This document shows, one piece after another, positions 33,952 to 44,741 of a stretch of 64,000 bases of DNA; positions within the stretch are counted from its first letter, which is position 1, and the number at the start of each line of letters is the position of its first letter. Where the stretch lies: the NCBI GenBank assembly GCA_023014365.1, contig JAEBUN010000019.1:558001-622000 (forward strand), given 5' to 3'. The position numbers were made by a program, and so were the translations under genes. Below the pieces are notes generated by a model. That model saw nothing but the letters and a program-made list of their open reading frames with translations. It was not told the origin of the DNA and searched no databases. This stretch comes from Lepiota brunneoincarnata. Its lineage: Eukaryota; Basidiomycota; Agaricomycetes; Agaricales; Agaricaceae.

Positions 33952-36114
33952 TTGACTGAGGGACAAGGAGAGGTGGCTTGTATAATAGACTATGATGATG
34001 AGAAGGGCCCTGTCATCGCACAAACACTAAGCTTAGCAAAAGGAAGCTTCTCAGAGGCCGAGCTACAGCTAATGTTCATTGACCGAGTCATACACGATGA
34101 GGACTGTCCACAAGAAGATAAAGCAACGGCTTTATTGTGCCTAGGACGCATAGCCAACGCGCAGGGCACAGAGGACCAGGGAATAACTGTCTTCGAAACA
34201 GAAGAAGATGACGAAGATATGGTACAATGCCTGGCTGGGAAGAAATATAAACCAGTAGCCTTAAAAGTGAGGCCAGTGTTGGGTGATCTACCGGAGAGAT
34301 TCAGGATAAAACGAGAAATAAAAGGGGACCCACTGGCAGAAATGCCTGAGCTTAGCGTGCATCCTCCAGAGTTTGTCCCAACAGGCAGATATACGGAGGA
34401 GCGTAAGCTTAAGCTGGATGAAGCCCATGCTGGGGATTTCTTGTGGCCAGAGGAAAGAAAGCTGATGCACCACATCATGATGCTTCAAGAAAAGGCATTC
34501 GCCTGGACAGATGAGGAAAAGGGATGTTTTAGGGAAGATTTCTTCCCGCCAATCGAGATACTGATGGTAGAACATACTCCATGGGTTGAGAAGCCCATTC
34601 CGATTCCACCAGCGATCTATGATGAAGTTTGTGCCATTATAAAAAGAAAGATTAGTGCTGGTGTATACGAGCCATCGAACTCATCCTATAGATCCAGATG
34701 GTTCTGTGTGGTGAAGAAAGATGGGAAAAGTTTGAGACTGGTACACAGCTTGGAACCGCTGAACAAAGTGACGATAGCGCATTCAGGACTGCCACCAGCA
34801 ATGGAAGATTTGGCAATGCACTTTGCAGGCAGAGCTTGTGGAGGCATTCTGGATCTATATGTTGGCTATGACAAACGACTGTTAGCTGAGTTGTCTCGGG
34901 ACCTAACAACGTTCCAGACGCCTTTTGGAGCGCTACGCTTAGTGACATTACCCATGGGATGGACCAATTCAGTGCCTATATTTCATGAGGATGTAACAGC
35001 GATCCTGGCCAGTGAGATACCAGAATACACAATGCCGTACATAGATGATGTACCTATCAGAGGACCCAAAACTAGATATGAGTTGCCAGATGGCACAGAA
35101 GAGATGCTGAAAGAAAACCCAGGGATCCAATGATTTGTATGGGAACACATGCAGACAGTCAATAGGATTCTACAGAGGATGAAATACGTAGGAGGAACCT
35201 TCTCTGGGCCCAAGACGACTATCTGCGCTGATGAAATCACCGTAGTGGGTTTTGAATGCTCTTATAAAGGACAGTTGCCTGCCACAGACACCATTGGGAA
35301 GATATTAAGATGGGGGGATTGCGAGAATGTTTCCGAGCTAAGGGGTTTTCTAGGAACAGCTATGCGCTGCAGGAATCATATCCCGAAGTTCATAGCCATT
35401 GCTGCACCTCTATACGAAAAGCTTAAGAAAGGGCAAGAGTTTGAATGGGGAGAAAATGAACGGAAAGCGCAGCAGGAGCTGAAAGAAGCGATTCAACGCT
35501 GTTTCCCGACCAGGAACCCCAAATTCTCAAGTAAACAACCCATAGTAGTAGCCGTGGATACCTCATGGAGGGCGGTGGGATACTACATATATCAGTGAGA
35601 TGGAGAAGACACTAAGCTTATACATTATGCGAAGTTTGGGTCAATATTATTGGACGAGAGACAGCAGAGGTATTCTCAGCCCAAGTGAGAGCTATGCAGC
35701 TTAAGAATGGTGCTGGAACAGGAGAAATATTTATTGTGGGGATCGAGAAATCTAGTAGTGGAAACAGACACGAAGTTTCTCTTTGGGATGTTAAACAACC
35801 CAGGAAAACTCCCGAACGCTACTGTAAACCGTTGGGTAGACTTTATTAGATCGTTCCACTTCACGCTGGTACACAAAGAAGGAAAGACATTTGGGCCGGA
35901 TGGACTGTCCAGACAACGTTACTATCCCGGTGATGAGACAGCCCGTCGTTTCGACGACGGATCCGAGGATGAGGGAGAGGAGTTCGAGTTGATCAAAGAA
36001 GATCCGGGGGCTGCAGATCCGTTACCCTTGGAAGCCTTCTCTGATGAGATCGACAGTTGCTCTGGCTTCTACCAGGGTCTGGCGCGTGATGTGTATGATT
36101 TTGAGTATGTATGA
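33952..36114 (+). pseudogene. Element X reverse transcriptase and RNase H
   Basis: RT: SSYRSRWFCVVKKDGKSLRL, FQTPFGALRLVTLPMGWTNS, and the active site YIDDVPIRGP. The thumb and connection are after a TGA near 35131. RNase H: VVAVDTSWRAVGYYIYQ, VVETDTKFLFGML and FTLVHKEGKTFGPDGLSRQR. In-frame TGA codons near 35131, 35596 and 35686 stand where arginine CGA is expected. The IDD form of the active site fits this basidiomycete clade. Confidence 0.85.
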
Positions 36115-36118
36115 GCTG

Positions 36119-38049
36119 GACCAAGCTCGGGAAGAGTACTTGGATGAACAACAGGCTAAGCTTAGGGTTATAGAAGACCCAGCCTGTCCAGAAAACCATC
36201 GACAAGTACTAAGCTTAATGACAGATGTCAGGCTAGTGCCAGATTTCGAAGAGGAAAAGTTGACCGAGATAGAGGAAGCATATGATGAGTCGCGCAGGAC
36301 AGATACAGCGCGAATACAGGACAAAAGAATACCCAAAGTCAGGGAATACCTGAAAACAGGGGGCAGTAGTGCAGCTGAAGGCTTGGATGAGCCGGATCTG
36401 CGTAAGCTTAAGCATATGGTGGAGCATTTCTTCTTGGACGAAGAGGGGAGACTGTATAGGATGAGCCCTAGCGGTCAGCATCAGCTAGTAGTGGATAAGG
36501 AGCAACGTATGTATATGTTGCGAGCCAGCCACAACTTCCTAGGACACAGGGGAATATACGCAACCACTAAGCTTATAACGCAGAGGTTCTGGTGGCCGGA
36601 AGTTGAAGGAGACGTAGCTTGGTATGTGCAATCGTGCCATCTATGCCAGCAATGACACAAGGCGATCATCGAGACGCCGCCAATAGTAACACCCACGCCA
36701 TCAATATTCCAAGTGCTACATGTGGACACACTACATATGACACCAAGTTCTAATGGGTGTAGTTATATTGTGCATGGAAGGCGTGGACTGTCATCCTGGA
36801 TGTGTTAGGGGAAGTAAGGCACCGGAACCAAGTTGATATTCAGGTGGCGGTTACAATCGCCACCCATGCTATATATATACATAGTGGTCTGCACACAGAC
36901 TGGGTAACCAGACACTACGATAGCTACCAGTAATAACGTACGCAAACAATAAACAAGCAACTAATAATAGAAGTCGCCCGCAGATCGGGCTCGGGGATGG
37001 GGGTGGCCGAAGGCCGAGACCGGGCTTGGGCATCGGGCATCGGCTAAGAAGGCCGAGCCTGGATGTCCAACCACAGGTCCCTAGAAGTACCTTGCGTAAG
37101 GGGGGGCGCAATGCAAAGCACACGACGCCAGTCCCCTTACAGGATGGAGGCAAAAGTGTTGAGAAAAGAGAACGCCAGTTCGATCGCGCAGTGGTTATTT
37201 GAAGATATCATTTGCCGATGGGGCTGTATAGTGAAGATTGTCACGGACAATGGTTCTCCATTTAAGAAAGCTGTTCGATGGCTGGAAGAAAAATATGGGA
37301 TAAAAGGAGTAACGATATCTCCTTACAATTCCAAAGCGAACGGGATTATTGAAAGAGCCCACTGGGATGTGCGGCAAATGTTGTACAAAGCTACAGATGG
37401 AGATGTCAAAAAGTGGTATTGGCACCTACCACACGTTATGTGGGCAGATCGGATAACCATTAGAAAAGGAATGGGGTGTTCCCCGTACTTTCTGGTAACC
37501 GGAGCGCACCCGACGCTACCTCTGGATGTCAAAGAGGCCACTTGGCTAGTACAACTACCAAATAAGTACTTAACCACGGCCGAGTTGATAGGATACCGAG
37601 CTCAGGCTCTGGCAAAACATGTTCAGCATGTTGAGGAGGTGTGTCAGCGTGTTTCAGACACTAAGCTTAGCAAGGCTTGGGAGATGGAACGACAAGCAGC
37701 GCATAAGATAAAAGATTATCGCTTTGGCCCGGGAGATTTAGTATTAGTGAGAAACACAGCTATAGAGAGCTCAGCCGACAGGAAGATGAAACCCAGGTAT
37801 CTAGGACCCATGGTGGTCATATCTAGATCAAAGGGAGGATCATATATCCTGGCAGAGTTGGATGGCTCTGTATGGCAGAATAAAGTGGCAGCGTTCAGAG
37901 TAATTCCCTACTTAGCCAGAAAACATATGCCGTTGCTGCTGGAGTTACAAGAGTTGTTAGATCTGTCGCCAGAGGGACTGAAGACCCTGGAGGAGACTAC
38001 TGAGGATGAGCCTAGTGACAGATGGGAGCCAGAAGAGTTGGAGGGATAG
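36119..38049 (+). pseudogene. Element X integrase, interrupted by a solo LTR
   Basis: The zinc finger is HNFLGHRG ... CHLCQQ near 36510-36655, followed by a TGA. The core begins VLHVDTLHM near 36716 and is cut at GLSSWM by the LTR 36803-37141. It resumes [10 protein letters not shown], then [20 protein letters not shown] and [14 protein letters not shown] with the catalytic Asp and Glu. The C-terminal DNA-binding part has [11 protein letters not shown] and [17 protein letters not shown]. No chromodomain is visible; it ends at TAG 38047-38049. Confidence 0.85.
36803..37141 (-). repeat. Solo LTR of family S in element X
   Basis: In plus orientation it begins TGTTAGGGGAAG and ends GTCCCCTTACA, flanked by GGATG on both sides (36798-36802 and 37142-37146). 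It is the reverse orientation of the LTR at 58708-59018 (shared segments around GGTCTGCACACAGACTGG and CCGAGACCGGGCTTGGGCAT). Removal restores the integrase frame. A solo LTR arises when the two LTRs of an element recombine. Confidence 0.92.
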
Positions 38050-38126
38050 AAAAAAACCTGATATTGTGGACAGAACTATCTACTTATCGAAGGAAAACTA
38101 TCCTAGGGACTGTAAAAGCGGTAAGC

Positions 38127-39215
38127 TTAAACGGGGGAGGGCTTGTTCAAGTCGGAAAGGTTGCGCAAAAGACTTTTGAGACGGATGCGCTCTTGAATAA
38201 GGAATTGGAACCTCTTTAAGTTAGCTTCGAGTGAGGGAATAGCCTCGATGAAGTCCCGGCTGAGCGAATTGAGGTCGCATTTGACAGACCGAGCATTGTC
38301 ACTGTGAGATTCGGACTTGTACTCGTTGCGAGAGTAAGACAGGAGGTTTTGGAGTTCCTGGAGCAAACGAGCTGCCCGGAACAAGTGTCAGAACCACTAA
38401 GCTTAGTGAACAGAAGTGAGAAATTGCCCACCGGATAAGCCTGCGAAGGTGCGCTCATTGGAAGCAGACTCGGTACAGGCACGCTTGGCAGTATTGGCGT
38501 TGGCTTTGGCTAGAACCTGTTCAGCCCGGGCATAACAGCAGTGTTTAGTGTTCATATTGGGAACTTGACAATAGGGAAGAAGACGGACGGTGCCTTTAGA
38601 CGAGGAGGACTTTTTGACGGCCTCCTAGCGAAGGATGAAGTCAGAATCAGTGGTTAGGGGGAGTGGAGCTGGCGCACCACGTCGGAGGTAGACAAACGAC
38701 ACTTGCAATAAGGCAAGACTACACGAACCTCTTCGACGATAGCTTGAGAGACCTCCTCATCGACCATCATGTCCTGGAGATGAGCGATTATCTCAGCCAA
38801 TGTAATAGGTTGAGAAGCAGCTATATTACCGTGTCAGCACCGGTTGCTCAGGAGTTGGAAGCACTGGTCATACTCTCAGCAAGTTCGGTATTGGTGTCTA
38901 CCACAACAGCAGCAGAGACAGGGGCCTTGCGACCTTTGCGAGGCTAAGCTTATACATGAGGAGGCGAATAGTGAGACCTAAAAGTAGAGAAAACATAAGT
39001 AAAGACAACGAGAACAGGGGAAAACGCGACTTACGTTGCGTGATCGATGATGAAGGCGCACCTTGGGAAGCCGTTGAGGCGCTGCTCGGCCCAGGGTAGC
39101 CTGAAAACAGGTTAAGAAAACAGAGAAAACTGTAACTCGAACTCTACTTACTGGAAGAAGAGTCCGAGTCCTCCTCGTAGCGAGCACGTTTACTGCTGCG
39201 CGTGTCTCTGTCCAT
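38127..39215 (-). CDS. Element X antisense gene with introns
   Basis: A minus-strand ATG at 39215-39213 opens MDRDTRSSKRARYEEDSDSS. Exon 1 ends at 39152 in front of GTAAGT. The first intron (39101-39151, 51 nt) ends in TTTTCAG. Exon 2 (39035-39100) encodes YPGPSSASTASQGAPSSSIT. The second intron (38978-39034, 57 nt) again has GTAAGT and TTTTAG. Further down are coding-like stretches (KAPVSAAVVVDTNTELAESM, then a helical end YSRNEYKSESHSDNARSV and RFQFLIQERIRLKSLLRNL, stop near 38127), but in-frame stops near 38945 and 38400, both at TAAGCTTA sites, break it. The early part resembles a nuclear basic/acidic protein. Function unknown. Confidence 0.5.
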
Positions 39216-39542
39216 TGTTGATAGAAGTGGGCATTAAAAAGTGAGTATGTGAGCAGGATAGACAAGTAAGAAGTGAGAGGGAGAACGAAAGAGATGAAAC
39301 GAGACCTTGGGACATTTAAAAGACCCAATAACGAGATAAAAATTTAAGCTATAGTGACAAGAAGTTGATCTATACATTTAAACTCGGTGACATGACATCA
39401 TTCTGAAATAAGCTTAGCGAAAGTGCGCTACCCTCGAAGCTGGTGAACGTTCTAGACCATAGAGCGCGTCAGAGAGACTCAGATACTGCGAATTTGAAGG
39501 AGATAATGACTGAGGACAGTCAGCAATTTGGTTAGGGGGAGA

Positions 39543-40845
39543 TAATATGCCGATTTCACCCCTATACATGAATTCCGTACTCTGGAACGATTCTCTACAT
39601 AGAATCATTGGCTATATCATTAAAGAACTCTATAGAGGATTGGTACTATATCCTGTAGTAGCCAGTCTGACCGAACTGAGGATATTCAAGCCTCGGAAGT
39701 GTTCAAACCAGCTCATTATCACTAAGCTTAGTGAACCAAGCTATCAGAATGCTCTCCGGAGGGATTCAGGGCTCTCCATAGCCTATCGAGTATACCCTGG
39801 TTGCATCAAGGGACCTTACGAGCAGTTTTCTGATGAACCCGAATGCGTTTGAACATAAAAGAATGTACCTAGTGGCTGTCGCAGGCGTATTATGTCTATA
39901 GCGAGTTCAATAATGATGACCGGACCACGGAACGGAACGTCCAACATTCGGGAGGCAATACCCGATGCCCAAAACCCTAGAAATATCAAAGACTCCTAAT
40001 TAACGAGTGCTTTGGGGGTCCCGGCACTTCGGCATACTGCTTAACTGAGATTAATTACAATGGATCAAGGAATTGTCCATCCGCTATACATTCCGATCAT
40101 AATTGATCCAGAAACTTAACGCACTCGTGTGGACGCAGAATAATGCAGACGAGCACGGAACACGTCTGGCTGGATTGCCATTCGTTAATCAGAGAAAAAC
40201 CCATAACCCAGGGTGAGGTAGAAATGCTGCCGAACCTTCCAAAATGTTCTACAGTGCCTGTAACAATTAAGCTTATTGTTTTCTATTTCATATTTACTAT
40301 CTCTCGTATGTATCCAAACAATATAAATACGGTCGCACTTGTTCATGAAGAAGCAAGAGGTCTCACCCCCGCTTCCACACGCAAGTCTGCGAGCCATGAT
40401 CAAGAATGGTTTCAGAGGGCTATTTAGTGTGCGTCGTTAAGTGTGATTTCTTTGGTCGTCAACCAACCCAGAGACAGAGACAGAGACCAGAGTTTAGAGT
40501 TTAGAGTTCCAGAGTGCTAGAGACAGAGACAGAGACAGAGACCAGAGTTCAGAGACCAGAGACCAGAGACCAGAGACCTAGCGCTTTGAATTGGCAGGGA
40601 TTGTCCTTTCATTGTTGCACTGTACGGCTAAGATAACTTCAACGGCTGTTTGTTAACCTCTAAAAACACTACTCTCTTGAATTTCGCTGTCAGAATGCAC
40701 CCCCAGAACACCCTAAAAGACGAAACTGTTCATTATCTATCTCATTCCACTTGTATTAGCTTAAGCTTATCGAATTGCGGCTAAGCTTAGTGAAAACAAG
40801 CCCACTATCTATATTAAAACCAACGAAAGTTTCTCCACCTTTTCA
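39543..40845 (+). repeat. Element X 3' LTR
   Basis: It begins TAATATGCCGATTTCA, so the first TG has mutated to TA, and ends CCACCTTTTCA. A purine tract (TTAGGGGGAGA) stands directly before it. Its four AAGCTT sites are at the same places as in the 5' LTR. Confidence 0.92.
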
Positions 40846-40989
40846 ACGTAGCAATGGCTACACAGAGAGGTGGTTTTCTTTCATACATCGTTTTGAACGA
40901 CCAGGGTACCTCGACGCGTTCAGTACGTCGGCAGAGTAGAGCAGAGTAGAGGGCGAGCAAGAGATAAGCAGCAGAGTATCTTAGTGTTT
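40846..40989 (-). other. G1 copy C leader with the start of ORF0
   Basis: Between element X and the 5' LTR of copy C. On the minus strand the leader starts with AACACTAAGATACTCTGCTG and reaches ATG at 40888-40886, giving MYERKPPLCVAIAT before the X insertion. Confidence 0.65.
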
Positions 40990-41373
40990 TGTTACCCGGG
41001 TTAGGGGTTCGCTCTTGAGTAGCACAGCGTTCGACACAGGATGTCTATACAGACTTGGTCCTGTCTTACTAGGCGTGACTTGGAGACGACGGAGCACTAT
41101 AGTCCAGCCGGTTTAAGGGCAAAGAGGTATAGGAGGCAAGAACTGTATAACACTAAGATAAGGATACAAGGTATTGTACTGTATCCTTATATACTTCTAA
41201 GTGTGGCTGTACTCCTACTATAATAGTCCGGACCAAGGTAATTATGAGTCAGAGATAAGAGACATGAGGCATATGGTAAGAATCGTCCTTCTGATGTACA
41301 CTACTGATAGTTTCATAGTGACATGGGAAATGTAGCTAAAAATAACTGTCCTTCTGATGGAATTCTGATAACA
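40990..41373 (-). repeat. G1 copy C 5' LTR
   Basis: 384 bp, TGTTACCCGGG to GATAACA in plus orientation. It is next to the primer site TATCTTAGTGTT (plus strand, about 40977-40988). Confidence 0.95.
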
Positions 41374-41378
41374 TGGCC

Positions 41379-41663
41379 TTGGGATTGGAGTTGGGGAATT
41401 TCTTTCAATGTTGGGATCATCAATGATGACAATGGACAAGGTAGAAGAAGAAGAGGAGAAGGGGGGAGTGGATTGAGGGCAGATGAGGTTGAGGTTGTTC
41501 ATGGACATTTTTGAGTATGTTTAGTGGTAGAGCAAAGATGCTTCTGGTAGGTTCTAGGTAGTTCCTGGTCTTTGCTGTTGAGTTGGTGTTCTTCTTTATA
41601 CTCTTCCAAGTATTCATCAGTATTATTGTAAAGTTCTTCTTTGGATATCCATTGGTTCTCCAT
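41379..41663 (-). pseudogene. Element E: ORF3 start and chromodomain end
   Basis: The minus strand gives MSMNNLNLICPQSTPPFSSS (ORF3 start) and, to the right, the last part of a Pol chromodomain tail (MENQWISKEELYNNTDEYLE). It continues the E sequence from 21898 across copy C. It ends at the X-type solo LTR. Confidence 0.65.
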
Positions 41664-42908
41664 TGATATGCCAATTTCACACCTATACATGAATTCCATA
41701 CTCTAGAAGAATTCTCTACATAGAATCATTGGATATATCATTAAAGAACTCTATAGAGGATTGGTACTATGTCCCATAGTAGCCAGTTTGACCAAATTGA
41801 GGATATTTGAGCCTTGAAAGTGTTCAAACCAGCTCATTATCACTAAGCTTAGTAAACCAAGCTATCAGAACACTCTCCAGAGGGATTCAGGACTCTACAT
41901 AGCCTATCAAGTATACTCCGGTTGCATCAAGGGACCTTATGAGCAGTTTTCTGATGAACTCAGATTCATTTGAACCTAAAGAATGTACATAGTGGCTGTT
42001 GCAGGTGTATCACACCTATAGTGAGCTCAATAATGATGACCAGACCTTGGAACAGAACATCCAACATTTGGGAGATGATACCTGATGCCCAAAACCCTAG
42101 AAATATCAAAGACTCATAAATAAAGAGTGCTTTGTGGGTCCCAGCACCTCAGCATACTGCCTACCCGAGATTAATTACAACGGATCAAGGGATTGTCCAT
42201 CTGCTATACATTCCAATCATAATTGATCCAGAGGCTTAATGCACTTGTGTGGATGCAGAATAATGCAGACAAGTACAGAACACATCTGGCTGGATTGCCA
42301 TTTGTCAATCAGAGAAAAACCCATAACCCAGGGCAAGGTAGAAATGCTGCTGAACCTTCCAAAATATTCTGCAGTACCTGTAACAATTAAGCTTATTGTT
42401 TTCTATTTCATATTTACTATCTCTCATATGTATCTAAACAATATAAATATGGTCACACTTGTTCATGGAGAGGCAAGAGGTCTCACCCCCACTTCCACAC
42501 ACAAGTCTGCAAGCCATGATCAAGAACAGTTTCAGAGGACTATTTAGTGTGCATCATTAAGTGTGATTTCTTCGGTTGTCAACCAACCCAGAGACAGAGA
42601 CAGAGAGCAGAGTTTAGAGACCAAAGACCAGAGACTAGAGACCCTGCACTTTGAATTGACAGGGATTGTCCTTTTACTGTTGCACCATATGGCTAAGATA
42701 ACTTCAACAGCTGTTTGCTAACCTCTAAAAACACTATTCTCTTGAATTTTGCTGTCAGAATGCACCCCCAGAACACCCTAAAAGACCAAACTGTTCATTA
42801 TCTATCTCATACTACTTGTATTAACTTAAGCTTATCAAATTTCAACTAGGCTTAGTGAGAACAAGCCCTTTATCTATATTAAAACCCATGAACATATCCA
42901 CCTTTTCA
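41664..42908 (+). repeat. Decayed solo LTR of element X type
   Basis: 1,245 bp, TGATATGCCAATTTCA to CCACCTTTTCA. It is clearly the X LTR but with many C-to-T and G-to-A changes. Three TAAGCTTA sites are kept and one has become TAGGCTTA. There is no target duplication, and the two flanks come from different parts of pol. Confidence 0.85.
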
Positions 42909-43192
42909 CTGGTGATGAGATCCCATGAGATTTGAGTGAATGGGCATTTGGAAGATGATGGTGGGATCAGTTGAGTCAGTGCATGATCTGGTCTGCATAT
43001 AATTTTGTGTTGCTGACACTCAGGACAGCCTTTGACATAGTTCTTTATGAACATTAACATTCCTGGCCAATACACTTCTTTCTTGATAAGGTGATATGTT
43101 TCCTGTTCTCCAGGGTGGCCACATGTAGGGTGGTTGTGGTATCTTGCAATGACATTGCATCTGAGTTGAAGATCTTCTGGGATGATGACACA
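42909..43192 (-). pseudogene. Element E: integrase N-terminal fragment
   Basis: On the minus strand: YWPGMLMFIKNYVKGCPECQ and SKCPFTQISWDLIT. This is the zinc finger and first catalytic Asp region of a G1-type integrase. About 1 kb of pol that should lie between this and the chromodomain end at 41663 is missing. Confidence 0.7.
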
Positions 43193-44322
43193 TTGAAATG
43201 CGGATTACTTTACAAGATCAAAAATGAAGTTTGTTAACAAGTTTGCTTATTCCAACTTTTATAAGTTTGTGGGGGAGAAGTTGTCACAGATCTCCAGAAA
43301 TATATTCAATTCTAATGTTTTTAGGGTCTTGGTAAGTTATTCTCTTAGTCTCCAACTAGACAGTTGTCCTATCTGAATACAATGGGAACTTTGATGGTTG
43401 TTACTATATAATATGTTAACTAATATCTTCACAATTTGATAAGTCAGGCAAAGCACAAGCTTTCGCAATCAGTGAACCTCTGTAGACCTAGCAGACAACG
43501 TGTTATAATGGGCCCTAGCATACTACATCCTTTTCTCTTGACAATACTATAAATTTGCACTACCCAGCAAGACAGGCTTTTTGACAAGCTCCTGCAGTAA
43601 GTGTCTTTAAGCTAGTAGGCCCAGCAGATAGCATTATCTAATGGGCCCTAGTGCACTACAGCTTCTGAACAATGCAATAAAACTTTATACTACTCAGCGA
43701 GACAGGCTTCTTGCAAGCTCCTACAGTAAGTATCTTTAAACTAGATAGACCTAGTGGACAGCGTTTTCAACAGGCCCTAGCATACTATGTTCACTTCTCA
43801 ATTAAACAGCTCTACAATTCAATGGTATACTTCTGAGGCAAGGCCTCTAAGAGGAACCCAAAGAAAAGAAGTTAGTGAACTTTCTACTTAAGAACGGAAG
43901 AGTTGTAGCAACTTGTATTCAGTTCTCAAGTCAAGCAGAAGGGTCTGTCAATATCTCAATCACTTCAAAGGGTCTGGTTTTAAAGAGTATATGTTATGAT
44001 CTGTGCTCCTTCTGTATCCGAAGATAACTGGAGATGGCCTTCAATCACTCTGCAAGGTGTCCAAGATGGTTGGCCTTGTAGAGCTTAGTGGATCGCACTC
44101 AATGAGATAATGAGGGAACACACCAAGTTAAGGCAGAGAGGGTTAATGACCGCTGTTAACAAGATTAAAGCTTAGGGCTTTAATCTCTACTTGTACAGGC
44201 CTTATATACCTATGAGACACTATATACTTGTTATAGGTAATTGGGCTGTTCTACTGGTCGTCCGCAGTCTTGACCATGATGCACATCCTAGCTGATGGCA
44301 TCCTACTGTTATTTATATTACA
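43193..44322 (-). repeat. LTR-like sequence of an unidentified element
   Basis: In minus orientation it runs from TGTAATATAAATAACAG to AATCCGCATTTCA with a TATA box (GGTATATAAGGCC) near 44205. It contains the 131-bp tandem repeat at 43483-43800. TG...CA ends and an adjoining ORF suggest a 3' LTR, but no partner LTR or target duplication is visible. Confidence 0.4.
43483..43800. repeat. Tandem repeat, about 131 bp, 2.4 copies
   Basis: TAGACCTAGCAGACA at 43483, TAGGCCCAGCAGATA at 43616 and TAGACCTAGTGGACA at 43746 start successive units. Each contains GGGCCCTAG or GGCCCTAG and, in the two complete units, GAGACAGGCTT- or AAGACAGGCTT-like segments. The copies are diverged. Confidence 0.7.
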
Positions 44323-44689
44323 ATGAGTCAGTGTCCTTGTTCTTACTGCTGTGTGATGTTCCATTGCTTTCCTCTGACTCATAGTTTCCTTCTCCCAATT
44401 CTATCTCCATGGAATCTCCTCCATTCTTGCTCTCCACTCTCTTGGTGCTTCCATCCATATCGGAGGTTGGATCGGTCAATCCATGGCTGTCTTCTTCATC
44501 CTTGGGGTATTCCAGAATATCCTCCAGACTTATCTCCATTCCTGCTTCTCTCGCCAGGTCCTGCATGGCGTTATAATATTCCCCTTCTTCGTCTTCATAC
44601 TCCTGCACTTGTAACTGGTCTGTGGTTTCCTGTACCCATCTTGTAAAGTCAAATAGTAGTTCCTGTTCTTCTTGATCCAGACTATTCAT
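44318..44689 (-). CDS. Acidic C-terminal ORF of an unidentified retroelement
   Basis: 123 residues from MNSLDQEEQELLFDFTRWVQ, very rich in Asp and Glu (EYEDEEGEYYNAMQDLAREA), ending KNKDTDSL with the stop inside the adjoining LTR-like sequence. I recognise no domain. Its position suggests the 3' end of a retroelement polyprotein or accessory ORF. It is bounded on the right by decayed element F. Confidence 0.35.
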   Translation of the reverse strand: MNSLDQEEQELLFDFTRWVQETTDQLQVQEYEDEEGEYYNAMQDLAREAGMEISLEDILEYPKDEEDSHGLTDPTSDMDGSTKRVESKNGGDSMEIELGEGNYESEESNGTSHSSKNKDTDSL

Positions 44690-44741
44690 AACAATACCCC
44701 ATTTGAACTCCCTCCAACCCTTTGCCCAGATATCCTAGGAT

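Larger units (their letters stand above)
29493..40845 (+). mobile_element. Element X, 11.35-kb Ty3/Gypsy retrotransposon
   Basis: Long LTRs (29493-30798 and 39543-40845) are about 99 percent identical by eye. ACGT is duplicated at 29489-29492 and 40846-40849. The internal order is Gag, protease, RT, RNase H, integrase in the plus direction, then an antisense gene. A solo LTR (36803-37141) interrupts integrase. Several coding frames end at TGA where CGA is expected, so this copy is not autonomous. It is peppered with the palindrome TAAGCTTA. Confidence 0.95.
21899..41373 (-). mobile_element. G1 copy C, chromodomain Gypsy element interrupted by element X
   Basis: LTRs at 21899-22282 and 40990-41373 differ at about three of 384 positions. 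The target duplication TGGCC (21894-21898 and 41374-41378) proves they belong together. Without element X and its ACGT duplication the length is about 8.1 kb, close to copy A. The insertion target is ORF3 of element E. Pol is uninterrupted; ORF0 is split by X, gag has three stops and ORF3 has one. Confidence 0.95.

Noticed and set aside
29493..40845. AAGCTT excess as a HindIII cloning or assembly artefact
   Set aside because: The sites extend to TAAGCTTA and longer palindromes, lie in frame within conserved protein motifs, and recur at homologous places in both LTRs and in a decayed third LTR.
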